Positions 45,916-55,205 of a stretch of 64,000 bases of DNA are shown piece by piece (the first letter of the stretch is position 1; each line of letters starts with the position of its first letter). Under the pieces are notes generated by a model that did not search any database, was not told where the DNA came from, and saw nothing but the letters and a program-made list of their open reading frames with translations. Where the stretch lies: positions 372,001-436,000 of the forward strand of contig JACJIB010000001.1 of assembly GCA_014138645.1 (NCBI GenBank), read 5' to 3'. This stretch comes from Methylorubrum thiocyanatum. GTDB lineage: Bacteria > Pseudomonadota > Alphaproteobacteria > Rhizobiales > Beijerinckiaceae. A program made the position numbers and the translations under genes.

Positions 45916-47973
45916 TCACTCTGCCGGGGCGAGTTTGGGATCGGCTTCCAGCGCCGTCCAGCGGTCGGCGCGATAGGCCTTGATGCAGGCCATTACGCCG
46001 AAGACGACGATCGCCACGACGAGGCCGACGAAGAACACGGCAAGGGCCGCGTCGATCCGGTCGTTGAAGACGATCTTGTGCATGTCGTTCATGTTCTTGG
46101 CCGGTCCGAGCACCTTCCCCTCGGCGATCGCCGCCGAGAAGCGGTCGGCGTGGCTGAGGAAGCCGATCTTCGGGTCGGGCGAGAAGATCTTCTGCCAGCC
46201 GGCGGTCAGGGTGCAGATGCAGAGCCAGACCGTCGGGATGATCGTGACGAAGGCGTAGCGCTCGCGCTTCATCTTGAAGATGACCACCGTGGCGAGCGTC
46301 AGCGCCACGGCCGCCAGCATCTGATTGGAGATGCCGAACAGCGGCCAGAGGGTGTAGATGCCGCCGAGGGGATCGGTGACGCCCTGGTAGAGGAAGTAGC
46401 CCCAGGCCGCGACGCAGAGGGCCGTCGCGACCACGCTCGGCCCCCAGGACGCGGTATCCTTGAAGCGTGGCGAGATCAGGCCGAGCAGATCCTGCAGCAT
46501 GAAGCGGCCGGCGCGCGTGCCCGCATCCACCGCGGTGAGGATGAAGAGCGCCTCGAACAGGATGGCGAAGTGGTACCAGAAGGCCATCATCGTCTTGCCG
46601 CCGATGGCGGAGGAGATGATGTGGGCCATGCCCACCGCCAGGGTCGGCGCGCCGCCGGTGCGGGAGATGATCGAGTGCTCACCCACGTCCTTGGCGGTCT
46701 GGGCGATCACCTCCGGCGCGATGGGGAAGCCGAGCTTCGTCACCGCCGCCGCCGCGGTCTCCGGCGTGGCGCCGAGCAGGGCGCCGGGCGAGTTCATGGT
46801 GAAGTAGACGCCCGGATCGATCACGCTCGCGGCGACCAGCGCCATGATCGCGACGAAGCTCTCCATCAGCATGCCGCCGTAGCCGATGAAGCGGGTGTCC
46901 ATCTCGTTGTTGACGAGCTTCGGGGTCGTGCCCGACGAGATCAGGGCATGGAAGCCCGATACCGCGCCGCAGGCGATGGTGATGAACAGGAACGGGAACA
47001 GGGAGCCCGCCCAGACCGGGCCGGTGCCGTCCACGAACTTCGTCATCGCCGGCATCTGCATGTGCGGGGCGACGACGACGATGCCGAGCGCGAGGCCGAC
47101 GATGGTGCCGATCTTGAGGAAGGTCGAGAGGTAGTCGCGCGGGGCGAGCAGCAGCCACACCGGCAGGATCGAGGCGACGAAGCCGTAGCCGATCAGCATC
47201 CAGGTGAGCTGGGTGCCGGTGAAGGTGAAGGCCGGGCCCCAGGTCGGGTGCTCGTTGATCTGGCCGCCGCCGATGATCGCGGCCATCAGCAGGACGAAGC
47301 CGAGGATCGAGACCTCGCCGATCTTACCCGGCCGGATGTAGCGGGCGTAGAGGCCCATCAAGATCGCGATCGGGATCGTGGCCGCGACCGTGAAAGTGCC
47401 CCAGGGGCTCTCGGCCAGGGCCTTGACCACGATCATCGCCAGCACGGCCAGCAGGATCACCATGATCATGAAGGTGCCGAACAGGGCGATCACGCCGGGG
47501 ATCACGCCGAGTTCGGCCCGGATCAGTTCGCCGAGCGAGCGCCCGTCGCGGCGCATCGAGATGAACAGGATCATGAAATCCTGCACCGCGCCCGCGAGCA
47601 CGACGCCGGCAAGGATCCAGAGCATGCCGGGCAGGTAGCCCATCTGGGCCGCGAGCACCGGGCCGACGAGCGGGCCCGCGCCCGCGATCGCCGCGAAGTG
47701 GTGGCCGAACAGCACGGTCTTGTTGGTGGGGACGTAGTCGAGGCCGTCATTGTGACGGTGGGCCGGGGTCTCCCGCTTCGGATCGAGGCGCATCACCTTG
47801 TCGGCGATGAAGAGGGAGTAGTAGCGGTAGCCGATCAGGTAGACGCAGACCGCGGCCACGACGACCCACAGCGCGTTGATCGACTCGCCACGCTCGGTGG
47901 CCACCACCGCCAGTGCCGCGGCACCCAATGCCCCGACCAGGGCCCAAGGCCCGTGTTTCTGTATCGCGCCCAT
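45916..47973 (-). CDS. cstA: carbon starvation protein CstA family transporter
   Basis: A 685-residue inner-membrane protein with about sixteen helices. CstA/BtsT signatures are NKTVLFGHHFAAIAGAGPLV, GPVLAAQMGYLPGMLWILAG, GAVQDFMILFISMRRDGRSL and the later LWPLFGISNQMLAAVALTL. Members import peptides or pyruvate under carbon limitation. ATG 47973 has GGAG upstream and gives the typical hydrophobic start; the longer frame to 48114 is not supported. It is encoded just before ybdD. Crp- or regulator-type sites are not obvious in the 296-base upstream region. Confidence 0.95.
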   Translation of the reverse strand: MGAIQKHGPWALVGALGAAALAVVATERGESINALWVVVAAVCVYLIGYRYYSLFIADKVMRLDPKRETPAHRHNDGLDYVPTNKTVLFGHHFAAIAGAGPLVGPVLAAQMGYLPGMLWILAGVVLAGAVQDFMILFISMRRDGRSLGELIRAELGVIPGVIALFGTFMIMVILLAVLAMIVVKALAESPWGTFTVAATIPIAILMGLYARYIRPGKIGEVSILGFVLLMAAIIGGGQINEHPTWGPAFTFTGTQLTWMLIGYGFVASILPVWLLLAPRDYLSTFLKIGTIVGLALGIVVVAPHMQMPAMTKFVDGTGPVWAGSLFPFLFITIACGAVSGFHALISSGTTPKLVNNEMDTRFIGYGGMLMESFVAIMALVAASVIDPGVYFTMNSPGALLGATPETAAAAVTKLGFPIAPEVIAQTAKDVGEHSIISRTGGAPTLAVGMAHIISSAIGGKTMMAFWYHFAILFEALFILTAVDAGTRAGRFMLQDLLGLISPRFKDTASWGPSVVATALCVAAWGYFLYQGVTDPLGGIYTLWPLFGISNQMLAAVALTLATVVIFKMKRERYAFVTIIPTVWLCICTLTAGWQKIFSPDPKIGFLSHADRFSAAIAEGKVLGPAKNMNDMHKIVFNDRIDAALAVFFVGLVVAIVVFGVMACIKAYRADRWTALEADPKLAPAE

Positions 47974-47998
47974 GTGACGCCTCACTCCGTCATCGGCC

Positions 47999-48210
47999 GC
48001 ATTCTTGATGCAGGCGGCCTTCGTGGCTCTGTTTGGCGCAATTTTCTCCGTGATGCCAGTTGCGGAGACCACACAGGCCCAGGATCCATCAACCTCTGCA
48101 GTGACATCTGCCACTTCACGTTACATGGGCCGCAGGATTAGACCTTTGCGACGACGGCACCGCTCGCGGCGACTTCTGGTTGATTTCGGTCGCGCGCATT
48201 CTTGACGCAG
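47999..48210. repeat. direct repeat GCATTCTTGAYGCAG, two copies
   Basis: GCATTCTTGATGCAG (47999-48013) and GCATTCTTGACGCAG (48196-48210) differ at one base and lie 197 bases apart upstream of cstA. Related text occurs reversed near 11640 and 20590. The role is unknown. Confidence 0.5.
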
Positions 48211-48269
48211 TCGGGAGACGCTGGTTTGCGCTACGTGAGGCGTGAGTGCGCGCTCCGGCGCCTCCTGCC

Positions 48270-48896
48270 CTAATCGAGGACGATCACGCGGTTGGGAAGC
48301 TGGTTGTCGCCGCGCGTGCCGGGCAACTCGGCCTTGAGAACCGTCCCGACCTGCTCCACCGCGGCGACGAGACCGTCCCCCAAGGCATCGCGCCCGGCCG
48401 CGCCGAGCAGATCGGCCACGATCGTGCGCCACTGCGCGTCCGCGATGCGGACACGCACGCCCTTGTCGGCGACGATCTCAGCGTAGCGTTCGGCGCGTGA
48501 GACGTAGACGAGGACGCCCGTGCGCCCCCGCGTGCCGGTCAGGCCGTGGGCGAAGAACTCGCGGCGGGCGGCGGCGTGGGCACGCTCGCGCTGCCAGTGC
48601 CGCGGGGTGAGCGCAACGCGCAGGCGCTCGTTCAAGGTCAGCAGGAGGGTGGCGAGGACGGCGAGCGCCTGGGTCAGCGCAATCTCACCGGCGCCGAGAT
48701 CGGTGAGCAGGATCAGGGGCCAGGGAAGCGCGAGGGCGACGGCCAGCGCCAGGGCGAGACCGGGGGAGCGGTAGAGGCCGGCGCTGGCCGCCACCAGCAC
48801 CACGATCTCGCCCGAGGTTCCGGCCTCCGCCCGGCCGATGGCGGCGGCGATCCGCTCCCGCTCAGCGGCGCTCAGGATCGTCGCGCTACCAGTCAC
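48270..48896 (-). CDS. TPM domain membrane protein, short form
   Basis: A 208-residue protein with a TPM-type domain split around two hydrophobic helices. The N-terminal part is ILSAAERERIAAAIGRAEAG followed by TSGEIVVLVAASAG. The helices span about residues 45-90. The C-terminal part is GVLVYVSRAERYAEIVADKG and VRIADAQWRTIVADLLGAAG. The GTG at 48896 overlaps the stop of the upstream TPM gene by 11 bases, giving translational coupling. Function unknown; paired TPM proteins with LemA occur in many bacteria. Confidence 0.9.
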   Translation of the reverse strand: MTGSATILSAAERERIAAAIGRAEAGTSGEIVVLVAASAGLYRSPGLALALAVALALPWPLILLTDLGAGEIALTQALAVLATLLLTLNERLRVALTPRHWQRERAHAAARREFFAHGLTGTRGRTGVLVYVSRAERYAEIVADKGVRVRIADAQWRTIVADLLGAAGRDALGDGLVAAVEQVGTVLKAELPGTRGDNQLPNRVIVLD

Positions 48897-49677
48897 CGGA
48901 CGCTCCTCCGCCACCGAACGAGCCGCCCCCACCGGAGAAGCCTCCGCCGCCGCCGTCGGAGAAGCCGCCGCTCCATCCGCCGGACGGCCCCGGGATCACG
49001 ACGAAGCCGCCGCCGCGTCCGCGCCGCCCGCCGCCGTTCATCCGCGACAGCACGATGACGAGGGCGATGATGACGACAATCCAGAAGATCACCGTGACGG
49101 GATCGACCGTATCCTCCCGCACCGGCGCCCGGCGCTGCCACTCGTCGGCATCGCCCGCGAGGATCGGCAGGATCGCGTCCACGCCCGCCTCGACCCCGCC
49201 GGAAAAGTCGCCCTGGCGGAAGCGCGGCGTGATCGCCGTGGTGATGATGGTCTTCGACAGCGCATCGGTCAGCGCGCCTTCGAGCCCGTAGCCGACCTCG
49301 ATGCGGACCTTGCGCTCCTTGGGGGCGACGAGCAGCAGCACGCCGTTATTGGTCTTCTTCTGGCCGATGCCCCAGGCTCGGGCGAGGCGGTTGGCGTAGT
49401 CCTCGACGGTGAGATCCTGAAGACTCGGCACGGTGGCGACCACAAGCTGGTCGCCGGTTCGGTCCTCGTGCGCCTTGATCTTGCCGTCGATCCGCGTCCG
49501 CGCCTCCGGCGACAGGATGCCGGCGGCATCCACCACCCGCCCGGTGAGCTTGGGGAAGTCGGGCTCGGCCGCGGCGGCGAGTCCGGTGAGGACAGCCAGG
49601 AGCAGCAGCGCGAGCGACAGGGCCGGCCACAGGCCGCGGGCGGAAGACCCAAGGATCCGCTGAGACGGCGCCATCAC
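48886..49677 (-). CDS. TPM domain protein, YgcG family, with Gly-rich tail
   Basis: A 263-residue membrane protein with a signal peptide (LSLALLLLAVLTGLAAAAEP), a TPM domain (about residues 40-170: LTGRVVDAAGILSPEARTRI, LVVATVPSLQDLTVEDYANR, NNGVLLLVAPKERKVRIEVG), one membrane helix (VTVIFWIVVIIALVIVLS), and a Gly/Ser-rich tail. It is the middle gene of LemA, TPM-long, TPM-short. Role unknown, sometimes linked to envelope stress or photosystem-like assembly in other lineages. Confidence 0.93.
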   Translation of the reverse strand: MMAPSQRILGSSARGLWPALSLALLLLAVLTGLAAAAEPDFPKLTGRVVDAAGILSPEARTRIDGKIKAHEDRTGDQLVVATVPSLQDLTVEDYANRLARAWGIGQKKTNNGVLLLVAPKERKVRIEVGYGLEGALTDALSKTIITTAITPRFRQGDFSGGVEAGVDAILPILAGDADEWQRRAPVREDTVDPVTVIFWIVVIIALVIVLSRMNGGGRRGRGGGFVVIPGPSGGWSGGFSDGGGGGFSGGGGSFGGGGASGDW

Positions 49678-49713
49678 CGAAGCCTGTCTTGAGCCTGTCC
49701 CGGCGGGCGGGCG

Positions 49714-50349
49714 CTAAAACTTCACATTCGGCGCCCGCTCGGCGCCCGGCGTCGAGGTGAAGGTCTCCATCGGCTTGGCCTCGGGATAGAACCACGAGGC
49801 GATCCAGCGGCCGGGGATGGTGCGGATCTCGGTGTTGTAGGCCTGAACCGTTTGGATGTAGTCGCGCCGCGCCACGGCGATGCGGTTCTCCGTCCCTTCG
49901 AGCTGCGATTGCAGCGCCAGGAAGTTCTGGTTGGACTTGAGATCCGGATAGGCCTCGACCGAGGCGAGCAGCCGCCCGAGCGCCCCCGAGAGCTGGTTCT
50001 GCGCGTCCTGGAACTGCTTGAACTTCTCCGGATCGCTGACCGTCGAGGCGTCGACCTGGATGCTGGTCGCCTTGGCCCGGGCCTCCGTCACCCGGGTCAG
50101 GGTCTCCTGCTCCTGCTTGGCGTAGCCCTTCACGGTCTCGACGAGGTTCGGGATCAGGTCGGCCCGGCGCTGGTACTGGTTCTGCACCTCGCTCCAGGCC
50201 GATTTCGCCTGTTCCTCCAGGGTCGGCACCCGGTTGATCGCCCCGCACCCCGACAGACAGGTCGCCAGCCAGAGCGCCGCGAGCGCGGAGACGATCCGGC
50301 CGAGGACGGAGGTTCGGGCCGGTGCCGTGGGGCTGAGGGAGAGGGACAT
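49714..50349 (-). CDS. LemA family lipoprotein
   Basis: A 211-residue LemA-family protein with a lipobox LSGC near residue 35 and a long helical body: SEVQNQYQRRADLIPNLVET, VKGYAKQEQETLTRVTEARA, RLLASVEAYPDLKSNQNFLA and YNTEIRTIPGRWIASWFYPE. GGAG lies eleven bases before ATG 50349. It is the first gene of the LemA-TPM-TPM unit, with 36 bases to the next. Function unknown; members are envelope proteins. Confidence 0.95.
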   Translation of the reverse strand: MSLSLSPTAPARTSVLGRIVSALAALWLATCLSGCGAINRVPTLEEQAKSAWSEVQNQYQRRADLIPNLVETVKGYAKQEQETLTRVTEARAKATSIQVDASTVSDPEKFKQFQDAQNQLSGALGRLLASVEAYPDLKSNQNFLALQSQLEGTENRIAVARRDYIQTVQAYNTEIRTIPGRWIASWFYPEAKPMETFTSTPGAERAPNVKF

Positions 50350-50797
50350 GGCGGGCGATCTCCGGGACGAGCTTGTCCGAAACGAGCTTGAATGAGCTCG
50401 AATGAGCTTGGCGGCAGGGCTTGGTTCGGAGATAGGGGCGGCCCGCCGCTGCGGGAAGGGCCGGGCGCAGGCCAATCGTAGCCGTGCCGACCGCACGGGC
50501 CGGACCCATGGCCGCGAGGCGGTTCCGGCCGGGGCATGCACCGGAGCGTCGGCGATCGAGGCGTCGTTCGATCGTGCCGGACAGGGCCGGCCTCCGATGG
50601 AGCGGCAACCGGTTGCGGGAGCGGTCACGGCCTTGCTGCCACACGGCGATGGTGGTGTTGTCTGATCGTGCGGATGTTCCGGCGGTTTGATCGAGGTCCG
50701 CCGGACGACCGAAGCACGTGAGAACACCTGCCTTCGCAGGCTTGCCTTCTTGGACTTGCCCTCGCGGGCCCGCCTTCGTGGAAAGCGCTATCCCCTC
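50350..50797. other. 448-base divergent intergenic region with short hairpins
   Basis: It lies between lemA (minus) and the SelT/W/H-type gene (plus). It contains tetraloop hairpins CCTGC-CTTC-GCAGG at 50727-50740 and GCCC-TCGC-GGGC at 50758-50769 within imperfect TGCCTTC-type repeats. No convincing extra gene. Confidence 0.45.
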
Positions 50798-51112
50798 ATG
50801 AGCGATGCTCCCGATCCGCCACCCATCCGCCCCCGCATCGCCATCACCTACTGCACCCAGTGCCAGTGGCTCCTGCGGGCCGCCTGGATGGCACAGGAAC
50901 TGCTCTCCACCTTCCGCGACGATCTCGGCGAGGTCGCCCTTCGGCCCGGCACCGGCGGGGTGTTCGTGATCGAGGTCGAGGGAGAGGTGATCTGGGAACG
51001 GGTGCGCGACGGCGGCTTTCCCGATGTGAAGGCGCTCAAGCAACGGGTCCGGGACCGGCTCGATCCGGGGCGGGATCTCGGCCATGTCGATCGGGCCGGG
51101 CGGGAGGGCTGA
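50798..51112 (+). CDS. SelT/SelW/SelH family thioredoxin-like protein
   Basis: A 104-residue selenoprotein-W-type protein with Cys in place of selenocysteine: TYCTQCQWLLRAAWMAQELL holds the CxxC redox pair Cys19/Cys22. RPGTGGVFVIEVEGEVIWER and DGGFPDVKALKQRVRDRLDP complete the fold. Family members are thioredoxin-like with poorly known roles. The ATG at 50798 is used. It lies 99 bases upstream of the sensor kinase gene on the same strand. Confidence 0.93.
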   Translation: MSDAPDPPPIRPRIAITYCTQCQWLLRAAWMAQELLSTFRDDLGEVALRPGTGGVFVIEVEGEVIWERVRDGGFPDVKALKQRVRDRLDPGRDLGHVDRAGREG

Positions 51113-51211
51113 GCCAGGCAGTTGGCACGCATGCCCGCGTTGGGGCATGATGGGCGCGCGCCAACGCAAACCCTTCGGCGCGCGAAGCCGCGGGACGCCT
51201 TGATCCGACGC

Positions 51212-53353
51212 ATGCTTTCCCGGCTCGGCCAGCGTGGCTTCTCCACGCAGTTCTACCTGATCATGCTCGTGATCGCCCTGATCGGCCCCGGCCTGATCTT
51301 CACCGCGATCCTGCTGACCCGCTATGCCGCCACCGAGCGCGCCCGCTTCGAGCAGGATGCGCGGGAGAACGTGCGCGGCATCGCCCTGTCGATCGACCGC
51401 GACACCGCCGGGCTCGTCTCGGTGCTGCAGACGCTCGCCACCTCGCCGCGGCTCAAGGACGGCGAGTTCGCCAATTTCGAGAACCAAGCCCGCCTCGTGC
51501 GCGAGGCGGTCGGGCTCGATCTCCTGTTGCGCCGACCGGACGGCCAGCAGATCGTCAACACCGCCCTCAAGCCGGGGGCGCCCCTGCCGGTCAGCACGCT
51601 GCCCATCGACCGCGAGCTCATCGACAGCGGCCAGCGCTCCATGGTCACCGGCTATCTCGCGGGCGCCATGCCGGATCAGGCGCATTACGCCGTGGCGGTG
51701 CCGGTGCGGATCGACGACGCGACCGCCTTCATCCTCAGCTTCTCGGTGCCCCTGAACCGCATCGGCGGCATCCTCGGCCGCGAGCAGGTCCGGGGCTGGG
51801 TCACCGGCGTCTCGGACCGGGACGGCATCGTGCTCGCGCGGCTGCCCGATCTGCCGGGCGTGGTCGGGCAGCCGCGGCTCGCGACCCTGCGCCAGACGGC
51901 AACGGGCACCCCCGGCGTCTGGGAAGGGCGCGACCGCGACTTCAAGCACGTCACCGTGGTGGAGGCGCGCTCGCGGCTCAACGGCTGGACCGTGGCGGCG
52001 AGCATCCCGCGCGAACTGGTCGAGGCGCGGCTGCGGCGCTGGATCTGGGCCTTCGGCGGCTTCGGACTTCTCGTGCTCGCCACCTCCTCGGTGCTCGCGG
52101 TGCATCTGTGGTCGCGGGTTTCGAAGCCGCTGCGCCAGCTCGCCGCCTCGGGGCCGGCGCTCGCCCGGGGGCAGGCGATCCCGCGGGTCGCCTCGCCGAT
52201 CCACGAGATCCGCCGCCTCGCCGACGTGCTCTCAGAGGCCTCCCTGCGGCTGCGCACCCGCAGCGAGGAGCGCGACCGCGCGCTCGCCGAGACCCAGCGC
52301 GGCCTCGCGGCGCTCAGCGAGAGCGAGGCACGCTTCCGCCACATGGCCGATTCGGCGCCGGCCCTGATCTGGATGACCGACGAGACCGCCGAGGTGGTCT
52401 TCGCCAACATGCATTTCGACCACCTGTTCGGGCGCCCCGCCGCGGAGATGGCCGGCGGCGGGTGGGAGTCGATCGTGCACCCGCCGGACCTGCCGGCCTT
52501 CCAGGCGACGTTCCGGGAGGCGTTCGAGCACCGGCGTCCGTTCCGGGCGGAGATGCGGGTGGTCGATCGCAACGGCGAGATCCGCTGGCTGCGCTGCGAA
52601 GGCGTGCCGCGGCTCGACGACCACGGCACCTTCCTCGGCTTCACCGGATGCAACGTCGACGTCACCGATGCCAAGCGCGCCGAGGAGCACCTGCGCCTCC
52701 TCATCAACGAGCTGAACCACCGGGTGAAGAACACGCTCGCCACCGTCCAGTCGATCGCGATGCAATCGCTGCGCGGCCTCGAGGGAGAGGAGGCGCAGTC
52801 GGCCAAGGCCGCGTTCGAGGCGCGGCTGCTGGCGCTCGCCCGCGCCCATGACGTGCTCACCCGCGAGAGCTGGGAAGGCGCCGAGCTGAAGACCGTGGTG
52901 GCCGATGCGATCCGTCCCCTGGAGGCGGGCGAGGGCCAGGAATCGCGCTTCGCCGTGTCCGGCCCGCGCCTGCGGCTCGCGCCGCGGCTGGCGCTGTCCA
53001 TCGCCATGGCGCTGCACGAACTCGGCACCAACGCCGTGAAGTACGGCGCCCTGTCCAAGGAAGGCGGGCGGGTGACGATCACCTGGACCGTGCAGCGCCG
53101 GCCGGAACTGTCCCTCTCCCTGCGCTGGAGCGAGAGCGGCGGTCCGCCGGTCACGCCGCCGACCCGCCGCGGCTTCGGCTCCCGCCTGATCGAGCGCAGC
53201 CTCGCCCGCGAACTCGCGGGGCGGGTCGAGCTGCTCTACGAGCCGGACGGGGTGGTCTGCATCATCGAGGCGCCGGTGCCGCCGCCGGGCCTCCTGGAGC
53301 GCAAGGGCGGCACGCAGCTCGCCGCGACGAAGCCGCTGCCGCTGGCGGGCTGA
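51212..53353 (+). CDS. HWE-type sensor histidine kinase with Cache, HAMP and PAS
   Basis: A 713-residue membrane kinase. Helix 1 is about residues 12-32 (FYLIMLVIALIGPGLIFTAI), a periplasmic double-Cache-like sensor spans 35-275, helix 2 is about 282-303, and HAMP follows. A PAS domain runs from about 375 to 495 (FRHMADSAPALIWMTDETAE). The kinase part is of the HWE family: phospho-acceptor His503 in NELNHRVKNTLATVQSI, ALHELGTNAVKYGALS, and the WSE motif near the end. The start is uncertain; I use ATG 51212, and a TTG or upstream ATG at 51131 is possible. HWE kinases often feed the general stress response. Confidence 0.93.
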   Translation: MLSRLGQRGFSTQFYLIMLVIALIGPGLIFTAILLTRYAATERARFEQDARENVRGIALSIDRDTAGLVSVLQTLATSPRLKDGEFANFENQARLVREAVGLDLLLRRPDGQQIVNTALKPGAPLPVSTLPIDRELIDSGQRSMVTGYLAGAMPDQAHYAVAVPVRIDDATAFILSFSVPLNRIGGILGREQVRGWVTGVSDRDGIVLARLPDLPGVVGQPRLATLRQTATGTPGVWEGRDRDFKHVTVVEARSRLNGWTVAASIPRELVEARLRRWIWAFGGFGLLVLATSSVLAVHLWSRVSKPLRQLAASGPALARGQAIPRVASPIHEIRRLADVLSEASLRLRTRSEERDRALAETQRGLAALSESEARFRHMADSAPALIWMTDETAEVVFANMHFDHLFGRPAAEMAGGGWESIVHPPDLPAFQATFREAFEHRRPFRAEMRVVDRNGEIRWLRCEGVPRLDDHGTFLGFTGCNVDVTDAKRAEEHLRLLINELNHRVKNTLATVQSIAMQSLRGLEGEEAQSAKAAFEARLLALARAHDVLTRESWEGAELKTVVADAIRPLEAGEGQESRFAVSGPRLRLAPRLALSIAMALHELGTNAVKYGALSKEGGRVTITWTVQRRPELSLSLRWSESGGPPVTPPTRRGFGSRLIERSLARELAGRVELLYEPDGVVCIIEAPVPPPGLLERKGGTQLAATKPLPLAG

Positions 53354-53363
53354 GCGCGAATCC

Positions 53364-54200
53364 CTACTGGAACGTCATCGGGTCCGGCCCGATCCGCCCG
53401 TCGGCCCGGTCGAGGCCGGCGATGGCCGCGTGGTCGTCCGGCGTCAGCGCGAAGCCGAACACGTCGATGTTCTCGTGCATCCGGGCAGGCGTGGCGGATT
53501 TCGGGATCGCCACGAAGCCGTTCTCGATGTGCCAGCGCAGCACCACCTGGGCCGGCGTGCGGCCGAGGCGGTCGGCGATCCGGGTGAGGGCGGGGTCATC
53601 GAGCACCTGGGCCTGACCCAGCGGGCTCCAGGCCTCGGTGACGATCCCGAGCCGGGCATGCGCCGCGCGCAAGGCGTGCTGCTGGAAGCGGGGATGCAGC
53701 TCGATCTGATTGAGGGCCGGAGTGACGCCGGTCTCGCTCACGAGCCGGTCGAGCTGATCCTCGGTGAAGTTCGAGACACCGATCGAGGCGGCGCGGCCTT
53801 CCTCCCGCAGGCGGATCAGCGCGCGCCACGTGTCGAGATAGAGCCCCCGGCCGGGGCAGGGCCAGTGAATCAGGTAGAGGTCGGTCTGCTCCAGACCGAG
53901 CCGCGCGAGGCTCTCGTCGAAGGCGCGCAGCGTCGCGTCGTAGCCGTGGCTGTCGTTCCACAGCTTCGTCGTCACGAACACATCGGAGCGGGGCACCACC
54001 GTTTCCCGCAGGCCGCGCCCGACCCCGCCCTCGTTGCCGTAGGCCGCGGCGGTGTCGATCGAGCGGTAGCCGCTGCCCAGTGCCGTGCCGACGAGGGCGG
54101 GCGTCTCCGCCTCCTGCAGGCGCCAGACGCCGAAGCCGAGCTGAGGGATGGACCGCCCGTCGTTGAGGGGGATCTGCGGGACGGGATCGGGGGCTGTCAT
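53364..54200 (-). CDS. aldo/keto reductase
   Basis: A 278-residue NADPH-dependent aldo/keto reductase of the 2,5-diketo-D-gluconate reductase-like group. GYRSIDTAAAYGNEGGVGRG contains the catalytic Asp and Tyr, VFVTTKLWNDSHGYD the Lys, and DLYLIHWPCPG the His. ATPARMHENIDVFGFALTPD binds the cofactor at the C-terminus. It is monocistronic, with the Crp/Fnr gene on the same strand upstream at a 115-base gap. Confidence 0.96.
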   Translation of the reverse strand: MTAPDPVPQIPLNDGRSIPQLGFGVWRLQEAETPALVGTALGSGYRSIDTAAAYGNEGGVGRGLRETVVPRSDVFVTTKLWNDSHGYDATLRAFDESLARLGLEQTDLYLIHWPCPGRGLYLDTWRALIRLREEGRAASIGVSNFTEDQLDRLVSETGVTPALNQIELHPRFQQHALRAAHARLGIVTEAWSPLGQAQVLDDPALTRIADRLGRTPAQVVLRWHIENGFVAIPKSATPARMHENIDVFGFALTPDDHAAIAGLDRADGRIGPDPMTFQ

Positions 54201-54315
54201 GGCGTCGTTGTTCTCATGCGCTGCCCGAGCGACAGGCCGGGGGCGGGGCGCGGAGAATCGGCACGATCTTGCCGGCCGTACAGGCGTCCTTCCGGGGGGC
54301 AGGGCTGCGCGCGCG

Positions 54316-55095
54316 TCAGGGCCCGGCCTGCGCCGCGTCCCTGGCGGGGGCGCGCTCGGGCTGTCTGACGAGGTGCAGGTAAGTGGGATCGAAGTCGCAG
54401 AACGCCTGCAGGCGTGCGACGTCCGGGACGTGCAGCCGGCGATCCTTCAGCCGGATCAGCCCGGCCGTGCGCAGGTCGCGCAGGATGCGGCTGACATGGA
54501 TCGTGGTGATGCCGAGGATGTCGGCGAGCATCGGCTGCGTCAGGGGCAGCGGGCAGTCGCACGCCCCGGCGGCGCCGACGAGTTGCTGGCGCAGCAGCAA
54601 TTCGCAGAACAGGTGGGCGATGCGCTTGTCGGCGGCGCGCTGGCCCATGCTGGCGAGCCATTCCCGCAGGATGCTCTCATCGACGAGGGTGGCCCACCAC
54701 AGCGCCCGCGCGAGGCGTGAATCGCGGAAGACCAGCGCATCCACGCGATCCTGCGGGATGTCGGCGATGGTGCAGGCCGTCAGGGCGGCGATGTAGTGGT
54801 CGGACGGGCCGAGCACGATCGATTGCAGGTCGCAGAAGTCGCCCGGCAGGAGCAACCCGAGGATCTGGCGCTGCCCGTCATCGACGATCTTGTAGCGGAA
54901 GGCATAGCCTTCGAGGACGAGGTGGACGCCCGAGGCCCGGTCGCCGGCCCGGACGATGTCCTGCTGGGGCTCCAGGCCGCGGCTGGACCGGGACAGGTCG
55001 GCGAGCAGGGCCTTGTCCCCGGCATCGAGATCCGCACCGAAGCGGAGCCGGAGGATGAGGGGATTGCTGCGCGGGAGCGTGACTGTCGCGTCCAT
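54316..55095 (-). CDS. Crp/Fnr family transcriptional regulator
   Basis: A 259-residue protein with a cyclic-nucleotide-type sensor domain (about residues 20-145: IVRAGDRASGVHLVLEGYAF, LLLPGDFCDLQSIVLG) and a Crp-type helix-turn-helix (LTQPMLADILGITTIHVSRI, LRDLRTAGLIRLKDRRLHVP). It lacks the N-terminal Cys cluster of Fnr, so it is not an iron-sulfur oxygen sensor. Many such proteins are common in Methylobacteriaceae. It is divergent from nothing nearby; its target is unknown. Confidence 0.94.
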   Translation of the reverse strand: MDATVTLPRSNPLILRLRFGADLDAGDKALLADLSRSSRGLEPQQDIVRAGDRASGVHLVLEGYAFRYKIVDDGQRQILGLLLPGDFCDLQSIVLGPSDHYIAALTACTIADIPQDRVDALVFRDSRLARALWWATLVDESILREWLASMGQRAADKRIAHLFCELLLRQQLVGAAGACDCPLPLTQPMLADILGITTIHVSRILRDLRTAGLIRLKDRRLHVPDVARLQAFCDFDPTYLHLVRQPERAPARDAAQAGP

Positions 55096-55205
55096 GGACG
55101 CCTAACGCGGAACGCTCCATTCCGTGCCATCGAAGACGCACGGACTTTTGGCCGAAACCGCCCTTGGAAGGGCGGTGTTCCCGCGGGAAAGGCCCTGGGC
55201 CGGTC

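Noticed and set aside
45850..48141. Long plus-strand open frame opposite cstA
   Set aside because: A shadow of cstA, with low-complexity Asp/Arg/His-rich translation and no ribosome site.
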